Positions 56,132 through 64,000 of a stretch of DNA of 64,000 bases are shown piece after piece; the stretch's first letter is position 1, and each line of letters opens with the position of its first letter. The stretch lies in contig MU001691.1 of assembly GCA_010093515.1 (NCBI GenBank), positions 134,208-198,207 of the forward strand, read 5' to 3'. The notes beneath the pieces were generated by a model that did not search any database, had not been told where the DNA came from, and saw nothing but the letters and a program-made list of their open reading frames with translations. This DNA is from Lineolata rhizophorae. Its lineage: Eukaryota > Ascomycota > Dothideomycetes > Lineolatales > Lineolataceae. Made by a program: the position numbers and the translations under genes.

Positions 56132-58494
56132 TCAGACGCTCAAGGAACCCCGCAAGGTATGGAGACCTTGGACTGCCTGACTGCAGATCAAGTGACCAAA
56201 GAAAGTTGCAGGTACGAGCCAGGTAGTGAATACACCGGCAGCACTTGCACTTTCCTCGGGCATTTGGATGCTTCTAATAAGCAAAACATCCAGAGAGATG
56301 CTCACGGCTGCCAATGAGATGAAGTACCTGAACCACACTTAGCAACCATCTCCGTCGTTTACAAATGGAACTACTTCTAAAAATGAGATAATACATATGC
56401 AAAATTTGTTCCAATCGCGGCATCCACCAGCGCGATAACTAAGCCATTGTAAAGTACTGAAACCAAGAACATACCAACGTTGCAACACTCGCAATCTACG
56501 AGCATCATCGTATACCGCAAGTGATGTGAACCACAAATTGAAAAGAAACAACCTTGTAGCTGTTAGAACGTAGTTGGTAGCCATGTACAGTTGTTTGGAG
56601 CCATATTAGAAGGCTGGATCGGAAGGAACGGAGCTGTTGTTTGACTGGTTGGATGCAATGAATTTACTTACGAGGCATGGTCTACTGGCCCCAGGTCGGC
56701 ATTCCCTTGAAGTGTCATGAATGACAATCCTGAAATGCCCGCCGTGAGTTTGTAATGGAGCCACTGTTTTCTCGTTTGTCTTGCATACAAGACGATCAAA
56801 ATTCCGAGAAGCAAAAAAGCTCCCGGCCATACCACAGGAAGCAGATTCCTCATGCTGTGGTACCTAGGCTTGACAAATCCGTGCTTGCTGTGGAGTAGGG
56901 TCGAATTCCCGCTGACTTCTGATCCGACCATTTCCTGTAACTCGTGCTGCACTGGAAGAGCGTGGGTGGCGCAGCTAAAAAAGAGAGTGAGGCCAAGAGA
57001 CGACCAAGGTAGGCAAGCTACCCAGCCAATTGTTCTTGCCGAACTTCTAGAAGAGAGTGACACTGCGAGCTGCAAGATCTGAAAAGAGATGCTGCCGAAA
57101 AGCGAAAGCCCCCAGACATACCACTGATTTGGAATGCAGATTCCATTGGCATATTTCGAGCCTACCCCGTTGTTTTTGGGAATCTTTCTCTGTGTGTACT
57201 CGGACTCTTGTTTTTTGTGAGACTCGACGTCACCTTCTAGGGTTGCATTTGGTTGAATGTGAAAATGGCTGTCATCGCCCGAACGCGGAACCAGGGTGTC
57301 TTCGATTATCGAAACGCCGGAACAAGGCGACTGGCACTCATCTGATCCTTCGAGTTGGTAAACCGTCCCGCCATGGGAATTCACTGATCGCTCTAATCCA
57401 CTTTCGGATGTAGTCTCGAAGGTGTTCTCCCGGCCAGGGATTATACCAAATGGTGCCTTACAACAACCCAAATCATGTAGTGATTGGCCATGAACTGGCA
57501 CCATATCATCAGACAGAGCATTCCGACTTCGATACCGGTAATAAACGTCGAATTCCGAGGGCAGCGATACAGTATTGTCTTGGGATCTGCGAGTATCGGT
57601 GACCTGAGGGAGTGACATTCCTGTACTCTTCCCCTTGAGGTTACGCTTGCAACCAACGTTAGGGCCGGAAGAGGTGCGCCTCCTCGTGCTCAGGAATGGA
57701 GAACGGTAGAGCAAAGGCTCATGTTGCTGGGTGAAAATAAAGCTAATGTTCTTATCGGGGCTCTCGAAGCTCGGCAACACTCCATTCGCAAACAGCCCCG
57801 TGTGGGCGGACCTTGACAGGGTGGCCAGGTGGTGATATAGTTGGTCATCCCGAGGGGACTTGCCATCCACTCCGTTATACCAAGACCGAGCCACGTCCGC
57901 CCAAGTGTCCCAATCCGGTCTGTTACCATCCTCGATGGCCGCACGGTATCTGCCAATATCCCCGAGACACTCGATCCAAGGTTCCTCAAATGACGGGACC
58001 GTCTCGAACAGGGGCGTCATCATCCGATAAGCAAGATAAATATATGCTAGCATGTAATCCAGCGAAGCCGGGAGCCGATGCTGTAGTATTTCCAAGAACG
58101 CGTGTATTCCGTGCTTCCACATTCGTGCAGGCATAGAGTATTTTGCGGCTAGTCGGCGCAAGGCAGGGCTGACGGAGGTGTGCTGAGAAGCGAGGAAGAA
58201 GTCATGATGCTCATGTAATAGCGTCCTATGCAGGCTGCTAAGCGCTTGCCAGCTCTCGGTCGGAAGGGGATAATGAGAACGGCGTTCCTGCAAAGCCAAG
58301 GCTTCTGACTTGTCAATTTCGATGCATTTGGACTCCACAATGTTCAGCCCAGCGTATATGGATTTGACCTCGGCAACAAGCTGCTCCTGGGAAATCAGTC
58401 GCAAGTCCGGCTGGCGTAGCACTTCGGACGAGGTCATTGAAGTCGTAGAAGGATGTGAAGTGCCATTCTCGTTTTCCACTGTTATGGCTTTCAT
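56132..58494 (-). CDS. EST1/14-3-3-like RNA-binding-domain protein joined to C-terminal membrane segments
   Basis: The true start is the ATG at 58494 (MKAITVENENGTS). Exon 58494-56672 is followed in phase by 56552-56475 and 56327-56132, giving 698 aa; the last two exons are inferred from phase, hydrophobicity and branch sites (GCTAAG). Residues about 35-230 resemble the EST1-type TPR/14-3-3-like domain common in fungal proteins: ESWQALSSLHRTLLHEHHDFF, MPARMWKHGIHAFLEIL, WIECLGDIGRYRAAIED, and DVARSWYNG followed by LYHHLATLSRS. The middle (about 260-450) is disordered. From residue 458 there are hydrophobic segments (WYVWGLSLFGSISFQILQL, SLGLTLFFSCA, LLPVVWPGAFLLLGILIVLY), and the final exons add LFLFNLWFTSLAV, YFISLAAVSISLDVLLI and more. 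Function is unknown; EST1 relatives act in telomere maintenance or mRNA decay, but a membrane-tied version would do something else. Confidence 0.75.
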
Positions 58495-59282
58495 GTTTGA
58501 ACACTTTTCGTTGTAGTCTTTATCAGCACGGAGTGTGCTTTCGCGCAAAGCCGCGTTGCGTACCGACGACGAGCATTCGTAGCCACACCAGTCCTTACGG
58601 AGACAGTTCGATCGACTAACGGCGGAAGTGATTACGTTGCGAGGCTAAGGTGAGAACGGAGAGGACTAGAGTTGCCCAACCTAGCGCCTTGTTGAGGGCG
58701 AACAATGATAGAAATATGAAATTCCTGGGGTGTCGTAAGCTTCTGCTGAGGGAGGACGAACACGAAGAAAGCACTGGAATAGAAGGGCGAGGTGGGGATT
58801 TACTACCCGGGTTTTCAATGAATGCAGTAGCTAGGCAAACAAAAATTAGTACGGCTCTTCACCGGTCATTTAGTGAGGCTGTGCAAAGTCTTGGAACTTT
58901 CAACAAAAAAGGCAACTTGGTTAATAACAAGGCAGCTTGGTTGATAACAAGGCAACTTGGCAAGAAGGCAACGAGAAGGACAACTCTTGGAAGCGGAATC
59001 GACCAACATTCTTTCTAGTGCTAGCAAACCCGACATTGCATTGCCCACATGTCGCGCGTTTTTGCTTCGTTGACGCTTCACCTTGTGTACGTCTCAAACT
59101 CGCAACTAGGAAACCTTCAAAACTACTCTTTCGTCTTCATTTTCCCCTATTAATTCCAAAGTCATTTTATGTTAAGCTCTTTTAGTCCTTAGGGACACAT
59201 CATCCAAGCATAGACGAGAACGACGCCATATGTTCATGAACGATATCGAAGAGCTGGGATCGGCAGCCCCACCGTAGACCAT
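58495..59282. other. Divergent intergenic region with 20-bp minisatellite
   Basis: This is the upstream region shared by the EST1-like gene (-) and the small membrane protein (+). It contains the tandem repeat at 58911-58960. No other gene was recognised. Confidence 0.6.
58911..58960. repeat. 20-bp tandem repeat, 2.5 copies
   Basis: The unit GGCAACTTGGTTAATAACAA is repeated with two substitutions (AACTTGG/AGCTTGG, TTAAT/TTGAT), followed by a half copy and the related word GGCAAC. Confidence 0.9.
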
Positions 59283-59835
59283 ATGATGGACTTGACATGG
59301 CTTGGTTCTTGGGCGTTGAGTGTGGTTTGTGGGACTGGCAGTGTAGTCGTGATTGCAAATTTCGACTGGCAGCCGAGCCCACGACTATTCAACGAGATCA
59401 GAGAAGTGGTAAGGTGCCAGATGCATCGGTTTCCGCTCAGGACGAGTTTGATTTCCGACTGACCAACTTTAGATATCGAAAACCGAGAGCATAAAAGCGC
59501 TTGCGGATCCATCCACTCGAATATTTCTCTCTGCGACTGCGATCTTTGGCGTCGCAATTATATCATTACATCGAATTCATAGAGACGACCGATATCAAGA
59601 CGTCTTTCTCAAGCTGGGGGTGTTCGTAGGAATTTTGGCTGGGTTTGTGCACGCGATCTGGCAGGGCGAATTTCGGGGGTTCCAGGTTTGGACACCTGGG
59701 AGCATATTCTTGTCGCTGGTCTTGAGTTCAGCGTTCCATCGCATATCTCGGGGTCTTACCGACCGGGAGGTTGATCTATTGAGAAATGTCGAGCGTCACA
59801 GCGTACACGGTGGCAAAACAGAGTGTATAAGGTGA
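59283..59835 (+). CDS. Small multispanning membrane protein, unknown
   Basis: Two exons, 59283-59408 and 59473-59835, join in phase through a 64-nt intron (CTGACCAAC branch, TTTAG acceptor) to give 162 aa. Two in-frame ATGs adjoin (59283 and 59286). Four hydrophobic stretches are visible: WALSVVCGTGSVVVIA, IFLSATAIFGVAIISL, LGVFVGILAGFVHAIW and SIFLSLVLSSAF. The loop NFDWQPSPRLFNEIREV and the basic C-terminus are polar. I do not recognise the family. It is divergent from the EST1-like membrane protein. A GT donor context at the stop (AAGGTGAGG) means a further exon cannot be excluded. Confidence 0.6.
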
Positions 59836-60526
59836 GGTTGCAGAGTGTAGGTCGACCTGCACCCTGCGATCTATGTACGCTACACGCTGAACCGGGGCCG
59901 GCATCACCTTGGCCCCGAGCGTCACGTGTCTACTGCTGCCATATATTGATATCCACGACAAGAAAATCTGAATCCGGGCGGGTGGTGGTATTCGGGAGAG
60001 AATTGCGACAAAGTGGCAGCACCTTTTGTTTGAATATGGTATGATTGATTGGTTATGCTACGAAGCGAGCGGAAGTTGGTTTTCACCACGATACGCGAGA
60101 TTGCGTACGTAAACCATACTACATACACTAAAATCAACAAATATGAAACAGCCCCATTCCGACACCTTTCAGGGCTGAGACACGAGTAGCAGGACGATGG
60201 TAAACTCAATTATTTACATCTAGATCCCCGCAATAACCGCTTCAAATTTCATAGGTATGCTAAGAAGAAAACCCCATTTTAGGAAGAGTGGTTCGAAAGA
60301 ATAGGTATTTTATGTAGAAGTCAAGCCGATGATCTCGTGGAACTTCACGGCCCTCCCTCGTTGTGGGGCTGAACCTGAGCGCTTGGGCCGCCATCACTCA
60401 CTCTTTGACTCCGTTAGACTTCCAGAACATCATCGCGAACTGGACTTCTTATTGGCACAAGAACCTGTCGTCGTGACAACTTGAAGCTATCATTCCAACC
60501 ATGCTCTCATATTCTGCGGGCTCACC
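59836..60526. other. Intergenic
   Basis: The 3' region of the small membrane gene and the promoter of the SWIM gene. Nothing recognised. Confidence 0.55.
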
Positions 60527-61429
60527 ATGTCTACTCCCGACGAGACTCTCCCCACATCGCGAGCCTTCCTGACGCGACTTGTCAGGTCCCTGTCGTCTCC
60601 AGGCATCACAACAAACCCACCCACAAATATCGACCCCGCCAACGGTGCCGTTGTGACCACTACCGCACCTCCTGGGTCCGTTTCGGTCGACCTGCCCGCA
60701 CCCACTACGTCTCTAGCAAATCCGCTAGCGCACTTTGCGCTTCGTGACCGAAACCTCTTGCTCACACTACACGCGTTGTTCCCGCATGAGCTGCTCCCTG
60801 CGCTAGACCTGCTCGATCGACGACTCGTCCTACGATTCTGCGTCCGGCCGCGCCCACCGAGTGCAACCGTAGATGGTAGCGGAGGCGACCAGGGACAGAC
60901 GGAAGAAGCGGGAACGGGACATAACGGTGGTGGTGACCGGGGCAGGGAAGAAGCCCCGACTAGAGACACAGAGGCGTTGCAGATAACACAGACGTACTAC
61001 GTGCGTTCCGCGCAGCAGCCGCACCATCAGTTGGGGAGGCGTCACGGGGGTGGTTCTGTAGGCTGGACGGTAAATATACTGGATGCGGGGACGACACACT
61101 ACGAGGTGCGGCTGAGGGCGTGGAATTGCTCGTGTCCAGCATTCGCATTCGCGGCCTATCCTGCCGCTGCGAATGCCAGTGGTGACGTGGATGGAGAGGG
61201 TGCGAATTTGGGCCAACTGGAGGCTTTATTAAGAGAAAGGTTGAAAGGTGATGAAGATAACGGATGGGAATTCGGAGGAGCTACAAAAGGGGAGGACATG
61301 CCACCAGCTTGCAAGCATATACTGGCGTGCGTCTTGGTCGAGCGGTGTCCTCTATTTGCGGAGTTCGTAGAGCACAAAGAAGTTTGTATTGAGGAGGCGG
61401 CTGGATGGGCTGCTGGATGGGGAGGATAG
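60527..61429 (+). CDS. sws1: SWIM zinc-finger protein, SWS1/ZSWIM7-like (Shu complex)
   Basis: This intronless frame encodes 300 aa. The C-terminal half has a SWIM signature: CSCPAFAFAAYP, then after an acidic insert PPACKHILACVLVERCP, giving the CxC...CxH zinc ligands. Upstream, LLTLHALFPHELLPALDLLDR matches the conserved ALDLxDR stretch seen before the finger in SWS1/ZSWIM7. SWS1 proteins partner RAD51 paralogues in the Shu complex and help homologous recombination. Low-complexity inserts (Gly/His-rich at about 120-185, acidic between the two zinc half-sites) make it longer than the human protein. Assignment to SWS1 rather than another SWIM protein rests on the ALDLLDR and CSCPAFAF matches. 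Confidence 0.8.
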   Translation: MSTPDETLPTSRAFLTRLVRSLSSPGITTNPPTNIDPANGAVVTTTAPPGSVSVDLPAPTTSLANPLAHFALRDRNLLLTLHALFPHELLPALDLLDRRLVLRFCVRPRPPSATVDGSGGDQGQTEEAGTGHNGGGDRGREEAPTRDTEALQITQTYYVRSAQQPHHQLGRRHGGGSVGWTVNILDAGTTHYEVRLRAWNCSCPAFAFAAYPAAANASGDVDGEGANLGQLEALLRERLKGDEDNGWEFGGATKGEDMPPACKHILACVLVERCPLFAEFVEHKEVCIEEAAGWAAGWGG

Positions 61430-61659
61430 GACGATGTCACTACAGCCTCGAGATCCACGTCATGACTGAGATACCGTAGTTCTATGATTCTAAAACCATA
61501 CCCAGCAGTTTTCTCAAGCATGGCTAGAGCTAAACATTCCATCGCTTTGCATGGAAACTTGGATAATGGCATTTAAGCATGCTTATGGATGTACCAATGA
61601 GCCTCGCCACACTCAGAATTCTATATTACAGCCCATTCTACATCTCCGTACAATTTACT

Positions 61660-62896
61660 TTAGCCCTTCTTCTTCTCCGGTTCTTTTGCCTTGTCCTTGC
61701 TCTTATCGCCCTTCTCTCCCTCCTTCGCTTCGCCATTCACAACACCATTAGCCTTCTCATCCTTTTTCTCCTTATCTTCTTTCGTTTCTTCTTTCTTTCC
61801 GTCCCGCTCCTCCTGTTGTTGCCTGTTCTGAATCTTGTTATCGATCAAGTCGTGGAACGCCGTGATAGCCCGGATCAACGAGCTCAGATAGATCGTCATA
61901 AGCTGATCGTTTGTCTTGATGCTCATCGCCCGTGCTAGCTCGCTGTTATCTGCCATCGTCGGTGTGCCGCTGGCACCTGCCACAGTCTTCGGTGTTGACA
62001 GATTCGGCAACAAGTTGAAGACGTCCTGTAAATTGCCTAGAATGGCATGGTTGACCGGTAGGTCGCCATCGAGTACCTTCTGCAGGTACTGCCCTATGTC
62101 GCGCAGACGAAGGTGGAGACCTTGCAAGGACTGCAACTGAGATGTGATGCGTGTGGAGAGCGTTCCGACCGCAACGTCCCGGATATCGCGGAGGAGATGC
62201 TCAACGCCAATCTCTTCCGCCTCCTCGGCTTCTATTATGGACGGTGTGTGAACGAAGGTCTTGGTTGTGGTGGTGCCGTCCTGTATGCGCAGCGAAATAG
62301 GATCGAGTCAGCATAGAACAAACGCTGTGACGAGACCTAGAACAAGGTCTTACATCTTTGATCTCCTCGACCGCAAAGTACGCATCCGTCGGTACTCCAA
62401 CCTCCTTCGGCTGCACATCGACGATGACTAGTAGCGGGTGTGGCGTGTAGCGCTTGAAGAGTTCGTTGATTTCAAGGTCTGAAGCTCGCAGCTTCGGCCC
62501 CGAGTGGTACCATCCGATGAGCTTCTCGCGGGCATTAACTTTCTTGAACATATCGTTCATGCCCTCGATGTAGTTGTGGTCGAGGAACCACACCGACGGG
62601 TCCTTCTCATCTTCCTCGAACGGTACTGTACGGAAGAAACAGATCAGCAAATGTTCGCAGATTCGCCTAGGCCTAAGAAGGTCGGTTGAGACCTGAGGAG
62701 AAGCGCGCATACCGGCAAAGCTGTTCGACACCCGCACGTTCTTTCCATCGTTCTGACCCAGCAGCACACCAACAACCCGCTTCCGCGTGCCTTTCGCAGT
62801 TCGTCCATAGTGGTCGGCGGCGGAGAGAAGCACGAGGGGCGCGACGGAGACGTTTCGTGTGACGAGGGAGAGGGTTTCCGCAGTCGTGGCGGGCAT
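61660..62896 (-). CDS. rpn8: 26S proteasome regulatory subunit RPN8
   Basis: This is the MPN-domain lid subunit that pairs with RPN11. Exons 62896-62713, 62625-62354 and 62280-61660 give 358 aa, normal for the family; both introns keep phase. The MPN domain starts [19 protein letters not shown], continues [21 protein letters not shown], and has [20 protein letters not shown] and [20 protein letters not shown]. As expected for RPN8, the JAMM metalloprotease ligands of RPN11 are absent, so it is structural. The helical C-terminal part includes [20 protein letters not shown] and [19 protein letters not shown]. The tail is a Lys/Glu-rich stretch. The start ATG was chosen at [10 protein letters not shown]. 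Confidence 0.97.
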
Positions 62897-64000
62897 GGTG
62901 GCGGAGTTCGGAGAACGCAACCAGGATGGTCGAGGGGAGCTAGAGAATAGTCGAAAATGGCACAGACAACGTGTTTGCGACCGGGATAAAAGAGAAAAGG
63001 TTGACAGACAGGGTAGGTATTGATGGTAGGTGAGCTTGTGGTCGCACGCTGGAGCTTCCGCCGAGCAACCCAGCTTGGCGAGATTCGCGCGCGCCAAGCC
63101 CTGCGAAGACCGACCAAGGTCCATTCCAGCCAATCATACTCCGTACGTCGTGCCTCTTTCGGGGTCTTCATGTCACAACCATGCGTCTGCCTTACTCTGC
63201 TCCTCCGCCTTCCTAGCAGCGATTTTGAAGCTAGAAGGGTAATAGAATTCCTGACACCTAAATCTTATATGATCAGTGCGCACAATGTTCAAGTTAGTCC
63301 CGTTGGAAGTTCTCATAGCCTATCTCTAAGGTATCGAGCACACCCTGGACATTGTACTATGCTGGTTAACCTCAAACAAGCGAGCTAATGCCCCAACAGC
63401 TATGGCGGCACTTCAAGTATACCTTTGAAGCTGAATGATTGTAGAAAGCAGGAGTCAGGGAGCGTATGTGTTGAAAGTCAAACGTATTCTGCCGGACAGT
63501 TGAAGACTGTCCGATCGTAAATTGATCATAAAAGCTTCAAAACACCATGGACAAACGGCGAAAATGCCGTCGCCCTACTATTGCCGCTGGAATGCTAAAG
63601 GATGAGATTTTTTTTGGAGTGGATACTAGTAATAGAAAGATTCATCATACCCACTTTAGTGACTTCCAAACTCCTCAGTTGTACTCAAAGATTCGCGGTA
63701 ATTCTTTTCTTTGACGCGTTCCAAACATTCACGCTGATTCCTTTTACTGCCCTTGTGAAGTCTTTCCAGTTTCTCAAGAATAGCCGTCCATAGATCCCTG
63801 AATTAGAATTCCATGGGCCGCTCACCCCGTATATGAGGCTCGTTTGGAGCTTCCACAAGACCTGCTGTTTCGGGGAAAGTAGGGAAGAAGGTTGTACATA
63901 CTGGTGAAGCAGTATTTCGAAATCTAGACTAACGTATTCTACCACCGAGTCGCTTACCCTACCGAGTCGCTCAGAATTTCTTGGCAACCATTATCAACAT
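62897..64000. other. RPN8 upstream region and right window edge
   Basis: This is the RPN8 promoter side. AT-rich DNA from 63240 on has only short frames without family resemblance. Confidence 0.55.

Overview
The window is nuclear DNA of a filamentous ascomycete (Pezizomycotina, probably Sordariomycetes). The genes carry short GT-AG introns of about 45-110 nt with CTAAC/CTGAC-like branch sites, intergenic stretches are long, and several families are typical of moulds: a HeLo-domain protein, UstYa/DUF3328, the fungal rhodopsin-domain family and a chitin synthase export chaperone. I rebuilt exon structures by hand from splice sites and reading phase; each junction given keeps the frame, but none is backed by transcripts. 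The assembly has one gap of 67 N (6287-6353).

Layout. 1-1908: 3' part of the cohesin loader MAU2 (+). 2806-4678: HeLo-domain protein (-). 7668-8897: CBF1-type bHLH factor (-). 12182-13312: enolase-phosphatase E1 (+). 13756-15736: TFIIH subunit SSL1 (-). 16727-17870: CHS7-family membrane chaperone (-). 21029-22676: cytochrome P450 (-). 24009-25410: rhodopsin-domain 7TM protein (+). 27629-28831: secreted tandem-repeat peptide precursor (-). 30985-32192: UstYa-family protein (+). 33774-36368: MFS sugar porter (+). 37645-40267: protein O-mannosyltransferase PMT2 (+). 41389-41631: small Cys-rich protein (+). 48732-49889: SWIRM protein (+). 52766-54440: CDC50 flippase subunit (+). 56132-58494: EST1-like protein joined to membrane segments (-). 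59283-59835: small membrane protein (+). 60527-61429: SWS1/ZSWIM7-like SWIM protein (+). 61660-62896: proteasome subunit RPN8 (-).

Most of these are single-copy housekeeping genes. The accessory part is 21-36 kb. Its centre is a divergent pair: a secreted precursor with twelve Trp-containing units separated by single-Arg or dibasic sites, and a UstYa-type protein with one membrane anchor and two HxxHC motifs. This pairing is the signature of the ribosomally made, KEX2-processed fungal cyclic peptides (dikaritins). A P450 and an MFS transporter lie within 8 kb. Two precursor units carry the same 13-residue block encoded with only synonymous differences, which points to selection on a mature peptide. 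I consider this the most likely undescribed system here.

Large gene-poor stretches (8.9-12.2, 17.9-21.0, 25.4-27.6, 41.6-48.7 and 49.9-52.8 kb) contain many long open frames on both strands. In GC-rich DNA these are expected by chance, and I found no protein family in them.
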